NCBI RefSeq assembly: GCF_900116405.1
Contig: NZ_FPAQ01000003.1
Location: forward strand, 62,001 to 126,000
Origin: Halomonas saccharevitans
Lineage (GTDB): Bacteria; Pseudomonadota; Gammaproteobacteria; Pseudomonadales; Halomonadaceae
Reading direction: 5' to 3'
Length of the DNA: 64,000 bases
Part shown: in pieces, positions 36,836-44,508 of the stretch
How positions within the stretch are numbered: position 1 is the stretch's first letter
Layout of the letters: each line of letters opens with the position of its first letter
Program-made: the position numbers and the translations under genes
The notes under the pieces: generated by a model
Database searches by the model: none
Told to the model about the DNA's origin: nothing
The model's input: the letters and a program-made list of their open reading frames with translations, nothing else

Positions 36836-37600
36836 ATGAAACTTTTGGTCATCAACCCCAACATCTCCACCGACGTGACCCGCCTGATCGAGGCCGAGGC
36901 GCGGCGCAGCACCCGCCCCGGCACCGAGCTGACCATGGCCACCGCGCCCTTCGGCGTGGCCTACATCGAGACCCGGGCCGAGTCCCAGGTCGGCGGCTAC
37001 GCGGCCATGCAAGTCGCCGCCGAGGCCCATGCCGACCACGACGCCGTAGTGGTCGCCGCCTTCGGCGACCCCGGGCTTGCCGCGCTGCGCGAGATCCTGC
37101 CGATCCCGGTGGTCGGCATGACTGAGGCCGCCCTGGTCACTGCCTGCCAGCAGGGCAGCCGCTTCTCGGTGATCGCCATCTCCCAGCGCATCCAGGCCTG
37201 GTACCGTGAGACCATCGCGGGCTACGGCTTCGCCGACCGGCTGGCCAGCATCCGCGCCCTGGACGAGCCGCTGGCCCACATCGGCCGCGTCCAGGAGGAT
37301 CAGGGCGATCGCCTGGTGGCGCTGGCCGAGCGGGCGGTGGCCGACGACGGCGCCGACGTGCTGATACTCGCCGGCGCGCCGCTGGCGGGGCTCGCCCGCA
37401 CGGTGGCGCATCGCCTGCCGGTGCCGGCACTGGACGGGGTGACCTGCGCCCTGCACCAGGCCCAGGCGATGATCGACCTGGCCCCCACCGCGCCCCGCGG
37501 CGGAAGCTTCGCCGTGCCGCCCAGCAAGGACTGCCTGGGCCTGGGCGAGGCCCTCTCGCGACTGGTCGGCCGCCAGCCGCTGGCCACCACGCAGGCCTGA
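36836..37600 (+). CDS. Hydantoin/allantoin-racemase-family protein lacking both catalytic cysteines
   Basis: A 254-residue protein of the hydantoin/allantoin racemase branch, recognised by MKLLVINPNISTDVTRLIE and the AFGDPGLAALREILPIPVVGMTEAA motif. In active racemases the two nucleophilic acid/base cysteines sit in CFGDPGL and LGCGGM. Here they are Ala75 (AAFGDPGL) and Gly180 (LILAGAPLAG). Classical two-base racemisation should be impossible, so the protein may be a different enzyme or a binding protein. It is 108 bp after dctM and 134 bp before a GntR regulator on the same strand. Confidence 0.88.
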   Translation: MKLLVINPNISTDVTRLIEAEARRSTRPGTELTMATAPFGVAYIETRAESQVGGYAAMQVAAEAHADHDAVVVAAFGDPGLAALREILPIPVVGMTEAALVTACQQGSRFSVIAISQRIQAWYRETIAGYGFADRLASIRALDEPLAHIGRVQEDQGDRLVALAERAVADDGADVLILAGAPLAGLARTVAHRLPVPALDGVTCALHQAQAMIDLAPTAPRGGSFAVPPSKDCLGLGEALSRLVGRQPLATTQA

Positions 37601-37734
37601 GCACGTGCGGAGCAGGCCGCCGGGACCCCCCCGGCGGCCTTCCCGCCCCGCCGTGACGCACCCTATACTGAGCACATTCGCCCGACGGGCTTCTTCCTGC
37701 TCACCGCTCCTGCCCCTCCAAGGAGGCCCTGCCC

Positions 37735-38442
37735 ATGACCATGGACAGCGATGCCGTCCCCGCACCCGACATCGCCGACTCGCCGCCCGGCCGACGCCGC
37801 ATCCAGACCACCTCGCTGGCCCAGGAGGCCTACGAGGTGCTGCAGCGCATGATCGTGCGCGGTGAGCTGGCCCCCGGCGAGCGCATCGCCGAGCCGGCGC
37901 TCTGCGAGCAGCTGGGCATCTCCCGCACGCCGCTGCGCGAGGCGCTGCGCATGCTGGCAAGCGACGGCCTGATCGCCACGCGGCGCAACCGTAATGCCGT
38001 GGTCACGCGGATCGACCCCCGCGAGCTCGAGCACCTGTTCGAGGTCGAGGCCGGCATCGAGAGCCTCGCCGTGAGCCTGGCCGCCGAGCGCATGACCAAC
38101 ACCGAGCTCAAGCAGCTGGAGGCCCTGCAGGAGCGCCTGGAGAAGCTCCACGAGAAGGGCGACCGGGACGGCTACTTCGCGCTCAACCAGCGGATCCATG
38201 CCCTGCTGGTGGCCGGCGCCAAGAACCCGGTGCTGGAGGAGACCCACCGACGGCTGCTCGGCCGCCTGGAGCGTGCCCGCTACCTGGCGCTGGAGCGCAT
38301 CGGCCGCTGGCAGGAGTCCACCGACGAGCACCGCGCCATCCTCGAGGCCCTGAAGGCTCGCGACGGCGAGCGGGCGCGGCGCCTGCTCGCCGATCACGTC
38401 CAGCACACCGGCGAGTCGATCACCCAGATCAATCGCGACTGA
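37735..38442 (+). CDS. GntR-family (FCD) transcriptional regulator
   Basis: A 235-residue regulator. The helix-turn-helix region is AEPALCEQLGISRTPLREALRMLASDGLI, and the FCD domain follows with FALNQRIHALLVAGAKNPVLEETH and STDEHRAILEAL (likely metal-site His). It resembles the regulator at 32858 in both domains, so the two may be paralogues governing neighbouring transport operons. The start follows AAGGAGG. A strong terminator follows at 38475. Confidence 0.92.
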   Translation: MTMDSDAVPAPDIADSPPGRRRIQTTSLAQEAYEVLQRMIVRGELAPGERIAEPALCEQLGISRTPLREALRMLASDGLIATRRNRNAVVTRIDPRELEHLFEVEAGIESLAVSLAAERMTNTELKQLEALQERLEKLHEKGDRDGYFALNQRIHALLVAGAKNPVLEETHRRLLGRLERARYLALERIGRWQESTDEHRAILEALKARDGERARRLLADHVQHTGESITQINRD

Positions 38443-38474
38443 CGCCTCACCTCTTCCACAACCCTCCCCCACAG

Positions 38475-38506
38475 CGACGACACCCGCCTGTTGGCGGGTG
38501 TCGTCG
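38475..38506. terminator. Bidirectional terminator between GntR gene and allE
   Basis: Perfect 14-bp inverted repeat CGACGACACCCGCC/GGCGGGTGTCGTCG with a TGTT loop, between two convergent genes. Confidence 0.8.
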
Positions 38507-38530
38507 TGTCGCGCAGTCGTGGCCTCAGCC

Positions 38531-39382
38531 TCAGCGGCGCTGGCTATAGGGCAGCGCCATATGCCGGTTGACGTCCTTGTAGAGCAGGTAGCGGAAGGGC
38601 CCCGGGCCGCCCGCGTAGCAGGCCTGCGGGCAGAAGGCGCGCAGCCACATGTAGTCGCCGGCCTCGACCTCGACCCACTGCTGGTTGAGGTGGTAGACCG
38701 CCTTGCCCTCGAGCACGTAGAGGCCGTGCTCCATGACGTGGGTCTCGTCGAAGGGGATCACGCCGCCGGGCTGGAAGGTGACGATGGTCACGTGCATGTC
38801 GTGGCGCAGGTCGTCCGGGTCGACGAAGCGGGTGGTGGCCCATACCTCGTTGCAGTCCGGCATCACCGTCGGCGCGATGTCGTTCTCGTTGACCACGAAG
38901 GCCTCGGGCACGTCGATGCCGTCGACGTACTCGTAGGCCTTGCGGATCCAATGGAAGCGCACCGGGGCGTCGGCCTCGTTGCGCAGCTGCCAGTCGCTGC
39001 CGGGCGGCAGGAAGGCGTAGCCGCCGGGCACCATGCGGTGCTTTTCGCCTTTGAGGGTCAGCGTCATCTCGCCGTCCACCACGAACAGTACACCCTCGGC
39101 ACCGGCGTCGGTCTCGGGACGCTCGCTGCCGCCGCCCGGGGAGACCTCCATGATGTACTGGGAGAAGGTCTCGGCGAAGCCGGAGAGCGGACGCGACAGC
39201 ACCCACAGCCGGGTGTTCTCCCAGTGCGGCAGCTTGCTGGTGACGATGTCGCGATACACGCCCTTGGGGATGACCGCGAAGGCCTCGGTGAACATGGCGC
39301 GGTCGGTGGTCATCACCTTCTGGCTCGGGTGGCCGCCCTGGGGGGCATAGTACTGGTGAGAGGACTGACGCGGCTGACTCAT
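38531..39382 (-). CDS. allE: (S)-ureidoglycine aminohydrolase
   Basis: A 283-residue bicupin. Metal-site sequences of the second cupin are visible (IPFDETHVMEHGLYVLEGKAVYHL, with His/Glu ligands), and the start region HQYYAPQGGHPSQ is typical of the family. It converts (S)-ureidoglycine to (S)-ureidoglycolate and ammonia. It overlaps allA by 4 bp; the order on the minus strand is puuE-allA-allE. Similar proteins are also annotated as bifunctional allantoicase/ureidoglycine aminohydrolase. No allantoate amidohydrolase gene, which would supply the substrate, is in the window. Confidence 0.93.
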   Translation of the reverse strand: MSQPRQSSHQYYAPQGGHPSQKVMTTDRAMFTEAFAVIPKGVYRDIVTSKLPHWENTRLWVLSRPLSGFAETFSQYIMEVSPGGGSERPETDAGAEGVLFVVDGEMTLTLKGEKHRMVPGGYAFLPPGSDWQLRNEADAPVRFHWIRKAYEYVDGIDVPEAFVVNENDIAPTVMPDCNEVWATTRFVDPDDLRHDMHVTIVTFQPGGVIPFDETHVMEHGLYVLEGKAVYHLNQQWVEVEAGDYMWLRAFCPQACYAGGPGPFRYLLYKDVNRHMALPYSQRR

Positions 39383-39915
39383 GAAGTGGACTCCTGTTCG
39401 CTACTGGTCGGCGCGACGGCCTCGCCTTGCGGCAGGGTCACGCGGATGTCGATGGGGTACTCGTCGCAGTTGTTGCCCTCGCCGCCGCGATCGACCACCA
39501 GGAACTCGCCCTCGCGCTCGAGCACCGACTGGATGGCGTGCCAGGTACCGGCACGGTAGTTGACGCCCTGACGGCCGTCGGTCACGAAGGCGCGCACCGC
39601 GGCGGGCTCGATGGCCTCGCCGGGCGGCGCCACCACCACGATGAAGCGCTCCTCGTGCATCGGCACGAAGGCCTGGCTGCCCTGGGGATGACGCTCGAGG
39701 AACGGCAGCTCGAGGGGCGCCTCGACCGGCTGGCTGACGAAGATGCTGATCAGCGTGTGGGCCTGCTCGCCGAGGGTCTCGACCCGGGCCAGGTCGTGGT
39801 AGCGCCGGGTGCGGCCGGCGTTGATGTGAAAGTAGTCGGACGTGCGCGTATCGATCACGTCGCCAAAGGGCGCGAAGGCCTCCGGGGTGAGGGGCTGGGC
39901 CTCGAGTTCAAGCAT
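39379..39915 (-). CDS. allA: Ureidoglycolate lyase
   Basis: A 178-residue cupin-like enzyme that splits (S)-ureidoglycolate into glyoxylate and urea. Family landmarks are LTPEAFAPFGDVID at the N-terminus, SQAFVPMHEERFIVVVAPPG in the middle and VNYRAGTWHAIQSVL near the C-terminus. Its product, glyoxylate, is the substrate of the gcl operon at 16.9-23.7 kb. It overlaps allE by 4 bp and follows puuE after 71 bp. Confidence 0.95.
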   Translation of the reverse strand: MLELEAQPLTPEAFAPFGDVIDTRTSDYFHINAGRTRRYHDLARVETLGEQAHTLISIFVSQPVEAPLELPFLERHPQGSQAFVPMHEERFIVVVAPPGEAIEPAAVRAFVTDGRQGVNYRAGTWHAIQSVLEREGEFLVVDRGGEGNNCDEYPIDIRVTLPQGEAVAPTSSEQESTS

Positions 39916-39986
39916 GACGGCTCCTGAAGAATGCAGGCCGGGGCGGGCGGCGAACCGCCTGCCCCGGCGCGGTGTATGACGCCGAC

Positions 39987-40919
39987 TCAGGGCGCCGGGT
40001 GGTGATCGGCCCAGTGGCGGGCGATGTCCACGCGGCGGGTGACCCAGACGCGATCGTGGGCCTCGATGTGGTCGAGGAAGCGCTGCAGGGCGCGGAAGCG
40101 TCCGGGACGGCCGAGCAGCCGGCAGTGCATGCCCACGGAAAGCATCTTCGGGGTGTCCTCACCCTCGGCATAGAGCACGTCGAAGGCATCACGCAGGTAG
40201 GTGAAGAAGTGATCCGCGGTGTTGAACCCCTGGGGGGCGGCGAAGCGCATGTCGTTGGTGTCCAGGGTGTAGGGCACCACCAGGTGACTACGCTCCTGGC
40301 CCTGGCTGTCCGCCTCGCGGGTCCAGAACGGCAGGTCGTCGCCGTAGTAGTCGCTGTCGTAGAGGAAGTTGCCCTCGTCGAGCACCAGCCGGCGCGTGTT
40401 GGGGCTGTCGCGGCCGGTGTACCAGCCCAGCGGCTTCTCGCCGTACAGCGACTGGAAGATCTCGATCGCCTTGCGCATGTGCTCGCGCTCGAGCTCTTCC
40501 GGGACGTTCTGGTAGTGGATCCAGCGATAGCCGTGGCAGGCGATCTCGTGCCCCAGCTCCTTGAAGGCGTGGGCCACCTCGGGGTTGCGCTCCAGCGCCA
40601 TGGCCACGCCGAACACGGTCAGCGGCAGGCCGCGACGCTCGAACTCGCGCAGGATCCGCCACACGCCCGTGCGGGAACCGTACTCGTAGATCGACTCCAT
40701 GCTCAGATGGCGATCGGGGAAGGAGGGTGCGCCGATGATCTCGGAGAGGAACTGCTCGGAGCCCTCGTCGCCATGCAGCACGCAGTTCTCGCCGCCCTCT
40801 TCGTAATTGAGCACGAACTGCACGGCGATGCGCGCCTTGCCGGGCCAGTTGGCCTGGGGCGGCGTGCGGCCATAGCCGATCAGGTCACGCGGATAGTCGC
40901 CTCGGATCGGTGAGGTCAT
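39987..40919 (-). CDS. puuE: Allantoinase of the polysaccharide-deacetylase family
   Basis: A 310-residue enzyme, the usual length of PuuE, which hydrolyses allantoin to allantoate without the metal cluster of classical allantoinases. Landmarks are RGDYPRDLIGYGRTPPQANWPG, VQFVLNYEEGGENCVLHGD, and GHEIACHGYRWIHYQN. It is first in the puuE-allA-allE operon, with an ATGTATACAA site about 95 bp upstream (41013). Confidence 0.96.
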   Translation of the reverse strand: MTSPIRGDYPRDLIGYGRTPPQANWPGKARIAVQFVLNYEEGGENCVLHGDEGSEQFLSEIIGAPSFPDRHLSMESIYEYGSRTGVWRILREFERRGLPLTVFGVAMALERNPEVAHAFKELGHEIACHGYRWIHYQNVPEELEREHMRKAIEIFQSLYGEKPLGWYTGRDSPNTRRLVLDEGNFLYDSDYYGDDLPFWTREADSQGQERSHLVVPYTLDTNDMRFAAPQGFNTADHFFTYLRDAFDVLYAEGEDTPKMLSVGMHCRLLGRPGRFRALQRFLDHIEAHDRVWVTRRVDIARHWADHHPAP

Positions 40920-41012
40920 GGCGTAGCTTCCTTCTTGTTAGAGGCCGGGTGTTAGGGCCGATTGTTAGGGGCTGGCTCGATGGCACATGGCGGCCATTTT
41001 GAGCAACACTAA

Positions 41013-41022
41013 ATGTATACAA
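41013..41022. promoter_or_regulatory. GTATAC operator-like site before puuE
   Basis: ATGTATACAA, in the AT-rich gap upstream of the puuE-allA-allE operon. Confidence 0.55.
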
Positions 41023-41066
41023 TAAAAGGATAGGGTGTGCCCATTATAGTTGCAAGATCCCCACCT

Positions 41067-41726
41067 TCAGTCGGCGGTCAGCCGCATCAGCGCCAGGCTC
41101 TGGGCCAGGCCGGCGTCCAGGGAGTCGATCAGCCGGGTCCCGGGGGGCGCGGAGAGCTCCGCGGCCAGGCCGACAAAGGCGGCGCCGCCAACGATGATCG
41201 CGTCGGGCGATAGCCGCGCCTGCTGATCGTCGACGGCCGCCTGGACCCGCTCGCGGGCGGCATCGCGCTCGGCCGGCAGGGACAGGTCGCCGATCTCCAC
41301 CGGCGTGATGCCCAGGCAGTGGCGAGCGGCGCCCAGGTCGTGCAGCACGTCCTCGATCATCCGCGGCCAGCGGTGCCCCGGCGTCACGATCGCGAAGCGC
41401 GCGCCGAGCTGCAGCGCCGAGAGCACCGAGGCCTCGAGCAGGCCAACCACCGGCACCGAACTGATCTCGCGCACCGCCGCCAACCCCGGCTCGCCGAAGC
41501 AGGCCAGCAGCACGGCCTCGTACTCCTGCGCGGCACGCGCCTCGAGGCTCGCCACCACGGCGGCGCCGGCCAGGGCACAGTCGCGCCGCGAGCCGATGTA
41601 GGCCACCCCCTGCTCGGCCGTCTCGGCATCCACCTCGACCGCCTCGCCGAGAAACGCCCTGGCCCGGGTGGCCATGGCGGCGGTCATGGCGGCATTGGTG
41701 TTGCCGTTGAGCATCAGCAGGCGCAT
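41067..41726 (-). CDS. Hydantoin/allantoin-racemase-family protein with one catalytic cysteine
   Basis: A 219-residue protein with the family start MRLLMLNGNTNAAM. The first nucleophile is present (Cys76 in ACFGEPGL) but the second site reads IIVGGAAFVG with Gly181 in place of Cys. A one-cysteine member could not racemise by the two-base mechanism but might act like a decarboxylase or hydrolase. The start follows CGGAGGAG. A perfect TTGTATACAA lies 47 bp upstream, and its divergent neighbour is the intact racemase at 42158. Confidence 0.86.
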   Translation of the reverse strand: MRLLMLNGNTNAAMTAAMATRARAFLGEAVEVDAETAEQGVAYIGSRRDCALAGAAVVASLEARAAQEYEAVLLACFGEPGLAAVREISSVPVVGLLEASVLSALQLGARFAIVTPGHRWPRMIEDVLHDLGAARHCLGITPVEIGDLSLPAERDAARERVQAAVDDQQARLSPDAIIVGGAAFVGLAAELSAPPGTRLIDSLDAGLAQSLALMRLTAD

Positions 41727-41772
41727 CGCGTCTCCTCCGGTAAAGCTGAGGCGCGTCCCTCAGAATCCGTTT

Positions 41773-41782
41773 TTGTATACAA
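41773..41782. promoter_or_regulatory. Perfect TTGTATACAA operator-like palindrome
   Basis: TTGTATACAA, the fullest palindromic version of the repeated motif, 47 bp before the start of the minus-strand racemase-family gene. Confidence 0.65.
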
Positions 41783-41975
41783 GAAATCAACCCCCCGACC
41801 GAGAGGTAAGTGCCCCCCTCGTCTCACGACACGCTGCCCGCCTCAGCGTCTCGCTCGGCAATAGCCGACCCTGACAGGAGCCGGTGGCAGGAGCGGCGAA
41901 TCGTCATCACCATCATTGTATTCATTACACAATTAAAAATGTATGCATTTTGGCAGACAAGGTATAGACACTTAA

Positions 41976-41985
41976 TTGTATACAC
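41976..41985. promoter_or_regulatory. TTGTATACAC operator-like site
   Basis: One mismatch from TTGTATACAA, in the shared divergent region, about 170 bp before the plus-strand racemase gene. Confidence 0.5.
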
Positions 41986-42100
41986 AGAATGAGGTCACGA
42001 AATTTTCTCTAACTATTATTTATACCACTGATTTTAATGGGTTTATTGGACACACCTGCCACCCGGTTCGGACTTGATTTGCCGATCTCGCCGTCCTATT

Positions 42101-42132
42101 TTGTGTACAAGAAACAAATTCCTTGTTCACAA
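42101..42132. promoter_or_regulatory. Two variant operator-like dyads before the intact racemase
   Basis: TTGTGTACAA at 42101-42110 and TTGTTCACAA at 42123-42132, 22 bp apart start to start (about two helical turns), just upstream of the racemase start at 42158. Confidence 0.45.
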
Positions 42133-42157
42133 GAATAACGACACAGCGAGAGACCCC

Positions 42158-42904
42158 ATGCAGATTCGCGTCATCAACCCCAACACCACCCGCGGCATGA
42201 CCGACACCATCGGTAGCGCCGCCCAGGGCATCGCCGCCCCCGGCACCGTTATCACCTCCACCCAGCCGGCCCACGGGCCGGTCTCCATCGAGAGTCACTT
42301 CGACGAGGCCATCAGCGCCGTCGGCGTGCTCGAAGAAGTGATGGCCGGCGAGCGCGACGGCGTGGATGCCTATATCATCGCCTGCTTCGGCGATCCGGGC
42401 CTGCTGGCCGCCCGCGAGCTGACCCGGGCCCCGGTGATCGGCATCGCCGAGGCGGCCTTCCACATGGCCACGCTGATCAGCACCCGCTTCTCGGTGGTCA
42501 CCACCCTGGGCCGCACCGGCATCATCGCCGAGCACCTGCTCGAGCAGTACGGCTTCAGCCATCACTGCCGGCGGGTCCGCGCCGCCGAGATCCCGGTGCT
42601 CGACCTGGAAGACGACGGCGACGCCGCGCTCACCCGCATCATCGAAGAGGGCCGCCGCGCCCGGGACGAGGATGGTATCGGCGCCATCGTGCTGGGCTGC
42701 GGCGGCATGGCCGACCTCACCGACGAAATCAGCGAGGCCGTCGGCCTGCCGGTGGTCGAGGGCGTGACCGCGGCGGTCAAGCTGACCGAGGCGCTGGTCG
42801 GCCTGGGACTCGGCACCAGCAAGGTGGGCGATCTCGCCTTCCCGCGCGCCAAGGCATTCACCGGGCGCTTCGAGCACCTGTCCCACGGCGCCGGCCTGCG
42901 CTGA
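42158..42904 (+). CDS. Allantoin/hydantoin racemase
   Basis: A 248-residue racemase with both catalytic cysteines: Cys76 in IIACFGDPGLLAARE and Cys181 in IVLGCGGMADL. The start is MQIRVINPNTTRGMTDTIG. It probably interconverts R- and S-allantoin (or 5-substituted hydantoins), making both isomers usable by the stereospecific allantoinase. The HpxA/AllR naming differs between organisms, so no symbol is given. It is followed 110 bp later by an NCS1 permease, a pairing common for allantoin or hydantoin uptake. Confidence 0.93.
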   Translation: MQIRVINPNTTRGMTDTIGSAAQGIAAPGTVITSTQPAHGPVSIESHFDEAISAVGVLEEVMAGERDGVDAYIIACFGDPGLLAARELTRAPVIGIAEAAFHMATLISTRFSVVTTLGRTGIIAEHLLEQYGFSHHCRRVRAAEIPVLDLEDDGDAALTRIIEEGRRARDEDGIGAIVLGCGGMADLTDEISEAVGLPVVEGVTAAVKLTEALVGLGLGTSKVGDLAFPRAKAFTGRFEHLSHGAGLR

Positions 42905-43014
42905 CGCCGACGCTTGCATCGCCGGTCCCGCCGGTAGCGCACCGCAAGCGCCCCGGCCCCCGAGCGGGTCGGACAACAACCACAACGACTGCAGCATCTT
43001 GCGAGGAGAGCACC

Positions 43015-44391
43015 ATGACACTCTCGACTTCCCGCGCCGCCCCCGGCGATGATACCCGGGTGACCCACGACGCTTCCCACGACACCAAGGCCGCCGGCAG
43101 CGAATCGCTGGCCCCCCAGAAGACCCGCATCATGGGGCGCACCTCCTACCTGCTGGCCTGGTTCGGCGGCTGCGTCTCGATCGGCACCTTCACCATGGGC
43201 TCCAGCGTGGTCGGCACGCTGAACCTGCTGCAGGCGACCCTGGCGATCGCCATCGGCTGCTTCGTGATCGGCATCGCCCTGGCCCTGAACGGCGCCGCCG
43301 GCTACAAGTACGGCATCCCCTTCATGGTCCAGGCGCGCAGCGCCTTCGGCTTCGCCGGCACCCGCCTGCCGGGGCTGGTGCGCGCCGTGCCCGCCATCGT
43401 CTGGTACGGCTTCCAGAGCTGGATCGGCGCCGGCGCGCTGAACATGGTCTCGGCGACCCTGTTCGGCTTCGACAACCTGATATTTTTCTTCATCACCTTC
43501 CAGTTCCTGCAGATCGCCCTCTCGGTGCTGGGCTTCCAGGGCATCAAGTGGCTGGAGAACATCGGCAGCGCCTTCATCCTGGCCTCGCTGGTCTACATGT
43601 TCTATAGCACCGTGCAGCGCTACGGCGACGAGCTCTCGGCCAGCATGCTGACCATGGAAGGCTCCTGGGGGATGCCCTTCTGGGGCGCCACCATGCTGTT
43701 CCTGGGCATCTACAGCACCATGATGCTCAACGTCAGCGACTACTCCCGCGAGCACAAGGAAGGCAGCGGCCCGGGCCTGCTGACCACCCTCTACGCCATG
43801 TCGATCCTGCCCTGCACCCTGTTCATGGGCCTGATCGGCTACATGGTCTCCGAGGCCACCGGCGTCGCCGACCCGGTCCAGGTGTTCGCCAACGCCGTGG
43901 ACAACACCCCGCTGCTGATGACCACCCTGCTGTTCATCGCCTTCGCCCAGGTGACCACCAACGTGCTCAACAACGTGGTGCCGCCGACCTACGTGCTGAT
44001 GGACGCCTTCAAGCTGAAGTTCCGCACCGCCACCGTGATCGTCGGCCTGCTGGCCTTCGCGACCTTCCCCTGGGAGCTGGTGCAGCCGGACTCCGCCGAC
44101 GGCCTGCAGCTGTTCGTGCAGACCTACTCCGCCTTCCTCGGTCCGATCTTCGCCATCCTGGTGGTCGACTACTACCTGGTGCGCCGCCGCACCCTGGACC
44201 TCGGCAAGCTCTACGACGAGCAGGGGCCCTACCGCGGCGTCAACCCCGCGGCCCTGATCGCCACCGTGGTGGGCATCTTCGCCGCCCTCTCCTTCTCCTC
44301 CGTTTCCTGGTACGCCAGCCTGATTCCGGCCGGCCTCACCTACTACCTGCTGATGAAACACTGGGCCCCCTGCCAGCGCTTCTGCAGCTGA
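43015..44391 (+). CDS. NCS1 nucleobase/allantoin permease
   Basis: A 458-residue, 12-helix cation symporter of the cytosine-purine-allantoin (NCS1) family. Landmarks: LAWFGGCVSIGTFTMGSSVVG (helix 1), PAIVWYGFQSWIGAGALN (substrate-site Trp/Gln in helix 3), TMMLNVSDYSRE and VDYYLVRRRTLDL. It is linked to an intact allantoin/hydantoin racemase, so allantoin or a hydantoin is the likely cargo. The start follows GAGGAG. The C-terminus (MKHWAPCQRFCS) is short and cysteine-rich. Confidence 0.94.
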   Translation: MTLSTSRAAPGDDTRVTHDASHDTKAAGSESLAPQKTRIMGRTSYLLAWFGGCVSIGTFTMGSSVVGTLNLLQATLAIAIGCFVIGIALALNGAAGYKYGIPFMVQARSAFGFAGTRLPGLVRAVPAIVWYGFQSWIGAGALNMVSATLFGFDNLIFFFITFQFLQIALSVLGFQGIKWLENIGSAFILASLVYMFYSTVQRYGDELSASMLTMEGSWGMPFWGATMLFLGIYSTMMLNVSDYSREHKEGSGPGLLTTLYAMSILPCTLFMGLIGYMVSEATGVADPVQVFANAVDNTPLLMTTLLFIAFAQVTTNVLNNVVPPTYVLMDAFKLKFRTATVIVGLLAFATFPWELVQPDSADGLQLFVQTYSAFLGPIFAILVVDYYLVRRRTLDLGKLYDEQGPYRGVNPAALIATVVGIFAALSFSSVSWYASLIPAGLTYYLLMKHWAPCQRFCS

Positions 44392-44439
44392 TCGATACGG
44401 AATTTTGTAACCCCGGGGCGTCGTATAGGGCGCTCCTCT

Positions 44440-44465
44440 CCGACGGGTAGCGACATTCCCGTCGG
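44440..44465 (+). terminator. Hairpin after the NCS1 gene
   Basis: CCGACGGG/CCCGTCGG with a 10-base loop, 49 bp past the NCS1 stop and 44 bp before the next gene. It may partly separate the permease from the secreted racemase-like gene. Confidence 0.4.
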
Positions 44466-44508
44466 TGTTTACCCCGAAAATAACGACAACGAACGGAGTA
44501 CTTCCATC

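Larger units (their letters stand above)
41727..42157. other. Divergent AT-rich regulatory region with several GTATAC-type sites
   Basis: 431 bp between two divergent racemase-family genes. It holds TTGTATACAA (41773), TTGTATACAC (41976), TTGTGTACAA (42101) and TTGTTCACAA (42123); the last two are mismatched copies of the same palindrome. It is the densest concentration of the motif in the window. No gene is supported, although a short frame at 41810-41992 exists. Confidence 0.7.

Noticed and set aside
41810..41992. 60-residue frame in the divergent racemase gap
   Set aside because: No ribosome site or recognisable sequence, and it covers operator-like sites; treated as non-coding.
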